Assembly (NCBI RefSeq): GCF_002994745.2
Contig: NC_037089.1
Location: 17,280,641 to 17,344,640 of the forward strand
DNA from: Rosa chinensis
Lineage: Eukaryota > Streptophyta > Magnoliopsida > Rosales > Rosaceae
Length of the DNA stretch: 64,000 nt
Reading direction: 5' to 3'
The notes below the pieces were generated by a model that did no database searches, was not told where the DNA came from, and was given only the letters and a program-made list of their open reading frames with translations. The position numbers and the translations under genes were made by a program. Positions 1-10,462 of the stretch are shown here, in pieces (position 1 is the stretch's first letter; every line of letters begins with the position of its first letter).

Positions 1-243
1 TTTACCCAATCTTCCTGGTACTTCTTGGTTTCTTTAGCAATAATGGAAGCAATAGCCTTGTCAGCTGCAATGCCGCCCAACCTAGTGTGCGGTGTAGCAG
101 ATCCGCTGCAGTGGACTTCACAGGGATTCCAAGGAGTGCATTCCCAGAGCATTATTCCAGCAGTGGTGGATCCATTCTCTGCCTCAGTCCTACTACAACT
201 CTATAAGTGATCTCTTGATCGGTAGTCAAATCATGCTTAGTAT

Positions 244-857
244 CAGTGGCAGACCCAAATTTTTTTTTATATGGGGGCGTAGTAAAAAATAGATAAAAAA
301 AAAATTAACAATAAAATTAGAGACAATTTGTTATTTAGTACAACTTCTAAACATTCAATATCATAACAATTCAAATAAGTACTTACCCGAAAAACAAAAA
401 AAACAAAAAAACAAATTACAATACATCAGTTCATCTCCGCTTGAGTCTTCACGTTTTTTTTCCGGCTTTACTTCTTCACATTTTGGACTCTTGTGCTTTT
501 GTGGCTGCTCACTTTTTAAATTTTATTTTGGAATTTGGGATATGGGAGCTTGGGTTAATCACGTCAGTCATCAAGTCATGTTGGTCATATATGCCTTTAT
601 GTCTCTTTCTCTCATTAAATATTTCTGTCTCTTTCTTATTTAATTGCACCTTCTCCCATAGCAAGTCTCTTGGCTCATGTTTTACACCAATTTCATGATT
701 TCATCTATATATATATATATTATTAAAGTATTATGTTAAGTGGGGGCATTTATGATAACATTTTGTCTTCTAACTATATTGATCATCAATAAGTACATCA
801 TCCACAAAATTTGAGTGGGCGCGTCAGCCCCCTCTTGCCCCTACCTCGGTCCGCTAG
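244..857. mobile_element. Small non-autonomous TIR element inside the BAHD pseudogene
   Basis: About 614 bp absent from the homologous BAHD copy at 37.1 kb, where the flanking sequences are contiguous. The left end reads CAGTGGCAGACCC followed by a T tract and TGGGGGC. The right end, reverse-complemented, reads CTAGCGGACCGAGG with a matching G-rich block, so the tips are imperfect inverted repeats. This tip resembles a common class of plant hAT- or MULE-like non-autonomous elements. The target-site duplication is not clear. The ORF at 441-698 is AT-rich with no recognised domain. Confidence 0.55.
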
Positions 858-3714
858 TACCTAGTGCTACGTGTGGTGGCTCGCCAAAGATGAGCCATGA
901 GTGCTTGAAGGGTGGAGATGCTATTGGTGCTCATCTCAGTGTTGGCCTTTGCTTTGAGCGCGGCGACTTTTTCTTTGGGGAAGTGAAACACCCTTTGTAT
1001 GTAATTGGAAGAAGAGGTGGTATGTGGAACTAGCTAGCTTCTCCGGGATTTGAAGTTGGGAGAAGGGAATGTGAACTGGGAGATCAATTAGGCCAACAAG
1101 AAATTGACGACCGAAAACAGGCGTGCTACTAGTACTAATTTGAGAAGCTACTTTATCATGATCAGAGCCAAAACGAGATATTTCAGACCAAGTATTGAAG
1201 AAATGCCAGAAAGAGGTACTATCCATAACTGCGTGGCTTATGCTGCAGCCGATAAAGATGCCATCAACAAGCTCAGTGACTTGCGCCACAAGCAATGGTT
1301 TCGAAATCCCTTCATAGTTTCGAACCAAGTTCATGGAAAAGAAGTTGTGCACAATTTCATCAGGAATGTAAATAGGGTCAAGAATATCGACTACCCTGAC
1401 ATCATCCGCAGTAGCATGAACAAAGTGAGCTCCGACTCCGTTACAGTTGATGTAGAAACAAGTGGTGTTGTCTTCGTTTTCGACGAGGGATAAGCTAGTG
1501 GCCAACAAACGGGTAGAAGATGTTTAATGTGCAAGAAAGGGAGGCTTTAAGGTGTTGTATCAAGTTCTGGTTTACTTTTTTGTCTGCTGATTTGTGGAAG
1601 AGGAGGCCCTTTTGGATGTGCTCAAGTTGGAGGAGCTGAAGATCCCAGGGAGTTACTCGATTCGATGAGTTGACTCATTGTTATGGCGAGTTGGACAGAC
1701 TCTGCTGGTGTAGATACACTACTAGAATTATGTCATCAGACATCACCACTATTAAATCGGTCGGAATTGCACGCGATGTAAAAAATACATCCTAACATCG
1801 GTTTATGAAATATCGATTTCTATTGTGATTATAAACATCGGTCGTTAAATTAACCGATGTGTAAAGTCTCATTCAAAAATTTTGAAAAAATGCGGAGGGA
1901 CTAACTTACAAAGTTTAAGAAACGCGGGGACCAAAATTCTGCCCAACACTTGGTTTTTTTTTTTTTTCACTTTGAAAGTTTCGAAACCTAATGAATAGAT
2001 CTCACTTTGACTTCAGCGCCTCCTTCTTCGCGTCCCCCACCTTAGCTCGTTCTCCTCCTCCATCTCCATCTCCACCTCCGACCATCACCTATCTCTCTTC
2101 TCCTTCTCTCTCGCTCCCTTGTCTTTCCAAACCCTACTCTCTCTCTCTCTCCCTCTCCCTCTCTCTGTGTCTCCGAATCTCACATTCTCTCTCTAAAATC
2201 CTCTCCATCTCTCTATGAAATTGACGGAGATGAAGTCTATCTGCGCCACAATTTCTTACGGGAGACGATGGAGCCGCCCCAGTCGCCAAACCCTAGTCCG
2301 GCAAGCCTCCGTGAAAGCATAAAGCCTCCAAGGAGAACGAGTCTCCACCTTCAGATCTCCTCTATACAGCCTTGGATTCGATGTCCTGTTTTCATTCAGG
2401 TTTTGTCATTTTTGTTGTAAAATTGTTCAGTATTTTTGTAATTATTTGTTTCATGGCTTGCGCAGAGAAGAAGGGCGAAATTTACATAAGACTGATTGGA
2501 GAGAGAAGGAGAGGAGGGGGACGGGAAGAAGAAAGGAATCTGGGTAATTGGATGAGCACCTGGCTTTTTTGAGTTTTTAATTCATAGTTTCTTCTGGGTT
2601 TTGTGGTTTGATGCTCGGTTGTTTTGTGTGTTTTATGTTTTAGTTTGTATTTCATGTTCACGTCTTTAGATCAACGCTTGCAAATCAAATCGTCAAGGTA
2701 AATTCTTTTTCCAAACTCTGTTTGATTTGAAGTTTGGGCCTTTGTTATCCAAATTCTGTTTGTCTCCAAGAAGCACATTTGATATGGAATTTGCTTTTAA
2801 TCTTCGCTTATATTCAGATTTCAGAGGCACATTCATAGAGAAAACCCATGTAGGTATTCGAGCTTTGTTGGCTATATATCTTATTTTTTTGTCGAAGTTA
2901 TTGAGGCTTACCTGACATAGGTTTCTAGGTTTTGTGGTTAGAGATCTAAAATTGTGGGTTTGATACCTTGGTTTTGGATAAGGAATGTCGAAGTACAGAG
3001 AGGTAAAGAAGATGAATTTTTGTCTTTTGAATTAATGAGATAGAATGATATTATTCATGTTGTTGAGATAGTTAAGTGGTATATGTGAAATCTGCCTGGT
3101 CTAGAAGCACAACTATACTGTGAAATCTACCATATAACCCCTCATTTCTCTATTGAATTGGGTTTGTCAAACTTATCAATAAAGCAACAAAATTTTGACC
3201 CCAATTAAGTTTGAGTAGACCAATTAACCTACAGATTGAACTTGTGCACTCTTTGTAGGTTTAAGGGTAATACTTGACTACTTGAGTTTGAGTTATTTGA
3301 TTTATTCCAGCCTTATTGTTGGTATTCTGAAGTCTCATTATTAGTTATTATATATTACTCAATGTAACATTGAGTAATGACCTTCCCTAGCCTTGACTTT
3401 TCGGTGAGACCAAGAGAGCGAGAGAGATTGGGGGGATAGGGGAGAGTCAAAATATATAATAGGTTAGATAATGTGCTCCAAAAAGCCATGAAAAATTCTT
3501 GTTCTTTCTGAACACATGATCATCAGAGTGGTGATGTCAGAAAACTCACCATCAGATTTCAACCATTATATTCATGTGGTCTGTCCTTCCTCGCCATCCT
3601 CTGTCATTGTACATTATTGTTCTTCATCAACGATAATGGTTTTATTTGCTTCATTTCTCGGAGATCTAAAACCCTTGAATTCCTTTTTTTTCTTCTTCTT
3701 GTTTTTCATTCTAG

Positions 3715-4925
3715 TTGGACATTCAGCAGAAGGATGGCTTGCACGTCTCTACATGGAAGAATATGGGAAATCAGATATTTCCCTGCTATTGACTCTTGGA
3801 ACCCCCCACCAATAGGTTATTAATTTTTTTTTCATGATAAGTTCTTGCTAAGAATTCTGGATCCCTCTGATCGTGTCTTTGAGGGCTGCTTGCTTACTGA
3901 TAACATGTTATATTATCTTATGTGTTTCCATCGACAAAAGCTTAATTCAAATTTCTTCCTGACGTATAATTGTCACCTATATTCTGTGCAGACCACGGGG
4001 TTATTGATTAAACAAGGGGACTCCTGTATTATGTTGAAAAGAATTGCTCAAAAGCTGTTTACACTCCTGAACGGAAATATGTATGTATCGCTGGGAGGTA
4101 AAACTCAAATTGTTCCTGTTTTGTGCTCTCAGATTTGCTTGTGTTCTTATATGAATGGATATACTTTATGAAACCATCTCTACTTTTGGGTAAATTAATT
4201 GGCTACTGCTGTAGTATACATTGTAGTAGTTTGTATTCATTGCTACTGCTCCATCAGAAGATCTTGCAGCATTATATAAACTAGATGAGGGTAACTAGAT
4301 ATGTTGGAAAGTACACCACACCTATGAATGGCACTAACAAAACACACACACACACAATTTTCTTTTGATTGTGGTAGACCTCACAGATAATGTAAGACAC
4401 CATCAAAGAATATGAGTGCACTTACTTTTTTAGTTGCACCTTGAATTCAATAGTGGCTTGAATGCAAACTGCACCGATCTAAATGGGCCATAAATATGTA
4501 AAATACAGGTATCTCCAAGGTGCTCGCTTATTTGGCAACTCAAGTGGAAGTGTTGATTCTGCAATTCCAATAGAGAGTTTAGAACCCTCATCAGAGGTTG
4601 CTGTTATAAATGATGTGAGCACTTCAACATCAACCACACCCACTTTGAGTGCACGCTTCGTGGGGCAAGGGTATAAGCAGGTAAAACTCAATCGTCTCAG
4701 CATTTAAGCAGTTACTTCAAATTAAAATAACATGATTCAATGTCATTTAGAATCCAATTGGTTGATATTCTTATGGCACTTATTGTTTTCTGATATTATG
4801 CCCTTGTCATACATATTATGTAAGCTGAGCCTCATGGTTGCAGACCAAATTCTCATAATGCCTACCATTTTTCTCAGGTTTGTGGGCAGGCAGATGATAT
4901 ATATATTCAAAGAAACCCTGCAGTA
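3715..4925 (+). pseudogene. Captured alpha/beta-hydrolase gene fragment (exons plus introns) inside CACTA-1
   Basis: Four exon-like blocks separated by GT-AG introns. The block from 3715 carries the nucleophile-elbow motif GHSAEGW and then LARLYMEEYGKSDISLLLTLG. The block at 3992-4098 reads RGLLYYVEKNCSKAVYTPE and KYVCIAGR but has an in-frame TAA after GVID. The block at 4509-4680 reads YLQGARLFGNSSG and ends GQGYKQ at a GTAAAA donor. The block from 4878 starts VCGQAD. The GR/YLQG junction is in phase across the 4098/4509 splice. The order and motifs fit a plant alpha/beta-hydrolase superfamily (PGAP1-like) protein, recognised by recall and not by a database search. The start and end of the parent gene are missing. 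Introns are retained, so capture was at DNA level. Confidence 0.7.
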
Positions 4926-5002
4926 GTATCAAAGAGCTTAAGCAATGGAGCAACTGTTAGCAATTCCATGTCATCTACTGCCTCATCGGAAGTGACAGAA
5001 TC

Positions 5003-5163
5003 TGAATACTCTAGTCCTTCAAAACAAGAAGTCATATATATATATATATATATATATCATCTATTGTACTTTCTTGTGCTTCGTAAATTTGCAGACGTGT
5101 TTCCTTTAGGTCTTTGTAGTCTGAATACTCTAGTCCTTCAAAACAAGAATAGTTTGACTGTGG

Positions 5164-5202
<39 letters not shown>

Positions 5203-5247
5203 TCTGTTCATTCTGTTGTACTTTCTTGTGCTTAGTAAATTTGCAGA
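5003..5247. repeat. Imperfect tandem duplication with AT microsatellites in CACTA-1
   Basis: The run CTCTAGTCCTTCAAAACAAG followed by an AT tract and a stretch ending TAAATTTGCAGAC occurs twice, at about 5010-5096 and 5129-5247. The second AT tract (5166-5199) is longer than the first (5035-5056). Confidence 0.8.
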
Positions 5248-5890
5248 CATCATCCTCATCTAAAGAATATGATGTCTATACATAAAGTTTAAATCAGTTA
5301 TAACAATAAAGACTGATGTCCATTAAGAGAAATACATCAGTCTCAAAATGAAAATCGATGTCCTATTAACCACAGGAGATCGAATTATTATGTTAGAACC
5401 AATGTGCCACAAACTAGTGCACATCGTGTTTTAGATAGAGATCGATGTCCAGTATAAGTATTGTCATCGATGAAGACCAGAAAACCGATGTGTGAAATAG
5501 TATCAGTCATCGTTTTTTAAATGAATAACGATGTTAAAATGCATAGTTGTGCTGTAGGATCTATATTTCTTTAAGCATTAAAGGCAATAAAATGAGGGTT
5601 TGACAATATATAAACATACAAATTTGTTATCATTTAAACGTATTTACATCGATTTTATAATGAGGAACCAATGTGTATAATGATACTAGACATCGGCTAA
5701 AAACCGATGTCTAGATTTTCCGGACTTTTCTCATCACCCACTAAGACATCGGTCAGGATTCTTTTTCTCATCGGTTTTTGGCCAATGTCTGAGGGCATTT
5801 TTCCAGTAGTGATATGCCGGATCTGAGGTATTTTTCAACCTAGCTTGTAATATTGATGTCTCTATAGCTTGGTGGGTGAGTAGTTTGATA

Positions 5891-6038
5891 ATTAACTAGG
5901 CTACTTGCTCCATATATAATATGGATCAGAGATAAAACAAACAAACGAGATGCGATTTGTGTGTATTAACTAGGCTACTTGCTCCATATATAATATGGAT
6001 CAGAGATAAAACAAACAAACGAGATGCGATTTGTGTGT
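5891..6038. repeat. Perfect 74-bp tandem duplication upstream of BAHD copy 1
   Basis: Positions 5891-5964 and 5965-6038 are identical by eye. The unit starts ATTAACTAGG and ends GATTTGTGTGT. It lies just upstream of the BAHD N-terminus in the former promoter or leader region and contains TATATAAT in each copy. The rest of 5846-6405 is AT-rich with nothing recognised. Confidence 0.9.
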
Positions 6039-7039
6039 GTGTGTCTATATGCTTAGCTGCACTTTAACTAGAATCATGATTGAGATAAGCATAAGGATTT
6101 GTTATGTATAAAGAACAAATTTTGATAAGATATAAAATAATAAAGCAGAATCACAAAGCGATATAAAATCACATTTTGGGGCATTAAAGTGAAAAGATTA
6201 TAGAAGAGACACGAATCATGAGCAAACTAGCTCTAGTAAAATTTGGTCATTGGACTTGGCCCAACTCAAGAATAAGTGTGCGAAAATGAGTTAGGATTGA
6301 GATAGATTTGACATTTGATGTTCGTTAATGCGCTCTAATTCTACATATATAAAATGCACACATCAACCCCTATCTCTAATACGCAAGGCTTTTCAGATTA
6401 AAAATTTATAGTGTATGTGACATTTTTTTTTTGAAATAGAAGTTGAATTCATTAGATCAACAACCAAAAGGCTAGAGTCTACCATAACTTACATAAGCAA
6501 ACTCGGCAAGAAAATCCGAACAAAACCATCTAAGCTAGAGTAGATCATTAAATTCTCTGGAACGCTCGCTTTTAAGCAAGCCTATCTAAGAATGTATAAA
6601 CCTCGCTTGCCAATCACGCAATTGTGGTACAAGTAAGAAACTAGAAACATCATAGATGACTCATAGAAGCTTATCCAAACTCACATAGGCTTGCGCCAAT
6701 CTTATTTCAGATAATTCCCAACTCCGGTAGCAGTCTTGATCTGACAACGATTGGTCCTGGACCATCTACACGACCCAATTGCCTAAGAATGTCCACCTCT
6801 TAGGCCAGGGCCACCCTCATCACTAAGTAACAGATGAGGGTGGTAAAACACCCTCCACGAAAGCCCATTGATTAGGCCTAAGAGATCCATATCTGAGCCC
6901 AGGCCCAGCAGCACAAGCCCAACCATGAGCAGCCCTAACAGAAGCATATGCCATCTTTTGCCATGCCACCATTGCTGCCGCTACCTCCGCCCAGACCTCC
7001 GGCGGCCTTCCTCGCCACAGCATCAGTGGCCTATTAAGA

Positions 7040-7539
7040 TGTTAATGTCTAAGATCTAGCGGTAGCTAAATCTTGGTTAACGCTGGTCCGATGGGCGGAC
7101 TACTACTTGTGATATTCTCAGAACTTCCGCTACTTGTCAAGTAACATACAGAGGGCGTCAGAGGGAGACCGCGCTGGGCGGTCTTCTCTTCTCTGATGCC
7201 TAAGTTAGTCAATGTATTTATGTTGACAAAGTAACATTAGGTAATTAATGAGGAGAGAGGAGAGAACCTTTTATAGGTGAGGATTAAGCTGATCTTCTCC
7301 ATGTTTTCGATATGGGATTGATATGCTTCAGTTCCCAGCTTCTGGAGCTTCTAATGTTGTCTTGGCGTGGCGCGTGGCGGCCCGTCAGCGATGGTCTGTG
7401 GGTAAGTCGGGGCTCAAGCGATAGCCTGCTTAGCTGTGTTCCAGTACGTCACTCCTTTGGCGGGAGTTGGTACCGCTGGAGGTAGCATGAGCGTGGCCCA
7501 TTATAGCTAAGTATGCTTGCAAATGCTTATGTAAGTACA
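7040..7539 (-). repeat. Gypsy-1 3' LTR
   Basis: 500 bp, read on plus as TGTTAATGTC to GTAAGTACA. It matches 25081-25595 throughout with scattered substitutions. On the minus strand it starts TGTACTTACATAAG. A purine-rich tract on the minus strand (7540-7560, GACTTGGGGGACT) directly abuts it and is the likely polypurine tract. Confidence 0.92.
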
Positions 7540-8040
7540 AGTCCCCCAAGTCCCTAGTCAAGGAGGGCCATCTTGGTTGGGGAGTTGCCTAGTGGTTCGA
7601 AGCGTTACTTTTACTAGACTTGCAAAAAACATAATTAGCGTCAGTGAACAAAGCGTTGTCAACCATGGACTTACTGAACAAACGCTTTATACCCTTTAGG
7701 GTGGGCTCCTGCTAGGCCCCCAGGGAGTCCCCCACTCCCCAGCTAAGATAGACCTCTGTTTGGTTGGTGTATTGTTTGTTGAGGGGAGCTGCGCTAAGCA
7801 GAGGGTGTTGGGTAGAGAGCCCAATCTTTGGTACCCGAGTGGCGGGGGTCAACGTGCCTGATCAGGGCTGTCATATACTGTTGACGCATCCCAGTGTCCC
7901 GGAGGGACATAGCCTGACTGCAATGCTGCATGGCAGTCGTCATCAAAATGAGGCGTTGCCTCGGGAATCGCCGTTGGCGGAAGTCCCTCCGTTGATAGTA
8001 AGCGACAAGCAATGTCACGGGGACCTGTTTGGTGGTAGCC
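7540..8040. other. Gypsy-1 3' untranslated region
   Basis: GC-balanced spacer between the 3' LTR and the 61-bp repeat array. Overlapping short open frames on both strands (7764-8150) have no recognised domain and probably reflect base composition. Confidence 0.5.
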
Positions 8041-8390
8041 TAATGAGCGAAGTTGCTCTTCAGCGGAGACTGCCGTGCTTGATAGTTGAAAAGGGAGAAG
8101 TTCCACTAGCGCAGTTGCGCTTAGCGAAGATTGCCTCGCTTGCAAGATGAAAAGGGAGAAGTTCCGCTAGCGGCGTTTCACTTAGCAGAGAATGCCTCGC
8201 GTGCAAGATAAAAAGGGAAAAGTTCCGCTAGCGGAGTTGTGCTTAGCGGAAACTGCCTCGCTTGCAAGATGAAAAGGGAGAAGTCCCGCTAGCAGAGTTG
8301 CGCTTAGTAGAGACTGCCTCGCTTGCAAGATGAAAAGGAAGAAGTTCCGCTAGAGGAGTTGTGCTTAGCGGAGACTGCCTCTACGATTGG
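8041..8390. repeat. 61-bp tandem repeat array in Gypsy-1 3' region
   Basis: Clear unit starts (TTCCGCTAGCGGAGTTG or variants) fall at 8101, 8162, 8223, 8284 and 8345, giving a constant 61-bp period. A more divergent unit precedes them and a partial unit follows. Each unit pairs CGCTTAGCGGAGACTGCCTC with CTTGCAAGATGAAAAGG. Tandem arrays in the 3' region next to the LTR are a known habit of Tat elements. Confidence 0.9.
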
Positions 8391-8639
8391 TGATCTTACC
8401 CTATGATGGTTACTTCGGATAGACGCTTTATCTGATGGTGTTTGACACGTGGCCAACATGTATTGGGATAGCGTGTGGAATAACGGCTCCATAGCACTCC
8501 CGTCTCTTAGCCATAAATGCGCGTAATTATTGATTTTGTAACCGAGGAGACGCCTAGGTAAATCCGGAGAGTAAGTGCGAGCATGGGGCACATGTACGGC
8601 TGTGGTGCAATGTCGTTTTTGAACGGACGGCCTAGATGA

Positions 8640-9078
8640 GCTTGATGTTGACATAAAAGAGAGGGAAACCACAGTGGTTTTGACATCATCTTCACTTCAA
8701 ACTCAACTCCTCCTCGTCTTCAAGCTTTTGTTCTTTGATATTCGAGGAGTGTCCTATGCAAATCAAGAGACAACATCGTTCGGTAAAAGAGAGATCCCTG
8801 GAAGTGAAGACATACATTCCGAACGCTCCAGATCTTCCATACCAACAGGTTAGTGATTCAAGTTTCTTTGTTTCATTGCTTTCTGTCAGTTTCTGTTTTT
8901 TTTTTTTTTTTTTTTTGTATTTGGAGGGAGTTCTGTTATTCCCTAGTGTGTTTGAGGGTCTAGACTGGGTTCTGGGGATGGGTGTAATTGTTTGACAGGG
9001 GGTTAGGGATTATGGATTAGCAAGATCGTGGAATCTGGGTTTTGGATATATATACGCTGTGTTCTTGTTTTGGCACAT
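8640..9078 (+). other. Putative promoter/leader and first exon of the antisense ORF
   Basis: Sequence between the repeat array and CACTA-2. An ACATAAAAGAG TATA-like box (near 8650) precedes a CT-rich leader. A short open reading (8735 on) reaches ATACCAACAG followed by GTTAGTGA at 8848, a plausible splice donor. A matching acceptor (TTTTAG, about 14332) lies just before the ATG of the antisense ORF. CACTA-2 would then sit in the intron. The T tract at 8898-8916 would lie inside it. Inference only. Confidence 0.35.
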
Positions 9079-9997
9079 CACTACTACAAAAAGTTCATCA
9101 AACTACGGTGGATTTCTGTTGTCTGATGAAGAAGTCCACCGTTGTCTAAGTCAGTATTGTGTGATTGAAAAATCACACAACCGTAATTCCACCGTTGTCT
9201 GATAGTAGTTGGCTCAACAGAATAGCTATTTTTCTGTTGTGTGAATTCTGTGCAGCAGGTTCCTGCCATGGCATGCGCAGGGATGTGTCGAGCCATTCAG
9301 ACAACAGAAGATAATTTCTGCTGTCGTCTGAGATTCATAACACACAACAGCTATAATTCTTTCTTTGTTGTGTGAGATTCATAAGACTCAACAGCTATGA
9401 TTCATTCTTTGTTGTCTGAGATTAATAACAGACAACAGATATAATTCATTCTTTGTTGTCTGAGGTAAGTAACACACAACCGGAGTGAAATTATCTCCCT
9501 TATCTGTTGATTCACTCAGACAACAGAGATGATTTATTTCTGTTGTGTGTTATGAATCTCACACAACACAATTTTGTTTTCTTTTGTTGTCGGATGTTAG
9601 TTCACACAACAACTATATTTGGTTAGTTGTGGTGTGAATATTGTAATCAAATTGGGTAATAATCAGTGACTGTTGTAGGGAGAAGCCTCAATTATGAATT
9701 CTTTTAAGTCATACAACACATTGTTTTGTATTGTGTTGTATGAGATAAATGCTAGGTGAAATTGTACAAAATCAACGCTAGAGATTATTACCAATGAACA
9801 ATAATTTTATATTAATGCTAAAAGTAAATGTGATACATCAAACTCCAAATCGATTCACCATATACATCTTTATAAGCATTTAAACATGCCATTGAACAAA
9901 GCCTTCCAATTTCATAAGCTATACAAGATTGTGTTCGATCCTCACCCACAAGTAATGCTGCAACATAAGCAATCCAATTTCATCTTGTGCAGCTATG

Positions 9998-10132
9998 CTA
10001 GGAAAGTAGGAATATTCCTATTTGTTTGTGGTGATGAGTAGAATGAATCTGAATGGTGGTTCTGGGATTTGGATATTGGAGCTTGACGAACCGTTTCCTC
10101 TATATCTACATCTTCACCATTCAAAATCCTAC
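9998..10132 (-). pseudogene. Exon-like block in CACTA-2, possible terminal exon of the captured gene
   Basis: On the minus strand an acceptor-like TTTTGTAG (about 10130) is followed by an open reading ILNGEDVDIEETVRQAPISK and then SQNHHSDSFYSSPQTNR to a TAG near 9996. It is downstream of the methyltransferase exon in the same orientation. I do not recognise the sequence; it may be a divergent or chimeric tail. Confidence 0.3.
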
Positions 10133-10403
10133 AAAAGGTATTGAAGGGCAAACATAAGTTCATAGCAACACATACACACCCGAAAATTGATACAGAATGA
10201 GGCACACATTTGTTTGGACAAACCAAATTTGCAGTGGTTCAAAAGGCTAAATAAACAATCAACTAGAATAACACAAGATCAATCTAAGACCCTGCAAAAT
10301 ATCTTGTACGGCAATCAAATCAATTCCTCAGAGACTGAATAAACTGAATATCAAAAATGGCGAGAGAGAGGTGCTGCAGTCTGCACACAAAAACTAAACT
10401 CAC

Positions 10404-10462
10404 CTCATTGAAGTATCTTATGAGAAGATGTTTTGTGATCCTCCCAATTCCAGAACCACAAT
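10404..10462 (-). pseudogene. Captured exon of alpha-N-terminal protein methyltransferase (NTMT1-like) in CACTA-2
   Basis: On the minus strand, TTGTAACAG acceptor then an exon reading DCGSGIGRITKHLLIRYFNE, ending at GAG before a GTGAGT donor. This is the SAM-binding motif I region of the plant NTMT1/METTL11 family, which methylates the alpha-amino group of processed X-Pro-Lys N-termini. The match is to a highly conserved block and the splice borders fall at its ends. Only this exon is recognised with confidence. Flanking AT-rich sequence looks like retained intron. Confidence 0.7.

Larger units (their letters stand above)
1717..5811. mobile_element. CACTA-1: CACTA (En/Spm-type) transposon, 4.1 kb
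   Basis: Starts CACTACTAGAA and ends TTCCAGTAGTG, and is flanked by the 3-bp duplication ATA at 1714-1716 and 5812-5814. These are the expected CACTA tips and TSD length. Subterminal regions hold many copies of ACATCGGT or its complement ACCGATGT (1800-1865 and 5300-5790), in the position of transposase-binding subterminal repeats. I found no transposase reading, so the element is non-autonomous. The interior has a CT-rich leader-like stretch (2000-2220), exons of an alpha/beta-hydrolase gene (3715-4900) and AT microsatellites. It disrupts the N-terminus of BAHD copy 1. Confidence 0.93.
1..5845 (-). pseudogene. BAHD acyltransferase pseudogene, copy 1 (split by two transposons)
   Basis: Remnant of a plant BAHD (HXXXD) acyl-CoA-dependent acyltransferase read on the minus strand. 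The N-terminus is at about 5.83 kb and 1.5-1.72 kb, the middle at 936-1508, and a later part at 1-225. The window edge removes the C-terminus, so the DFGWG motif is not visible. The catalytic HXXXD is present as HAVMD near 1222-1236. The segment at 1-130 reads as a conserved C-terminal-half stretch (KSTAADLLHRTLGWAALQL) before a frame change. Family members are about 430-460 residues. Several stops and frameshifts lie between the blocks, for example near 1500 and 1665. CACTA-1 (1717-5811) is inserted about nine codons after the expected start, and a small TIR element occupies about 244-857. Copies 2 and 3 downstream show that this was a tandem cluster. The family call is firm; the substrate cannot be inferred. 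Confidence 0.85.

Noticed and set aside
1104..1493. 129-residue plus-strand open frame
   Set aside because: Antisense shadow of the BAHD reading at 936-1508; no domain of its own.
1991..2218. Proline/serine-rich 75-residue frame in CACTA-1
   Set aside because: CT-rich leader-like sequence; could be a captured 5' UTR but gives no protein evidence.
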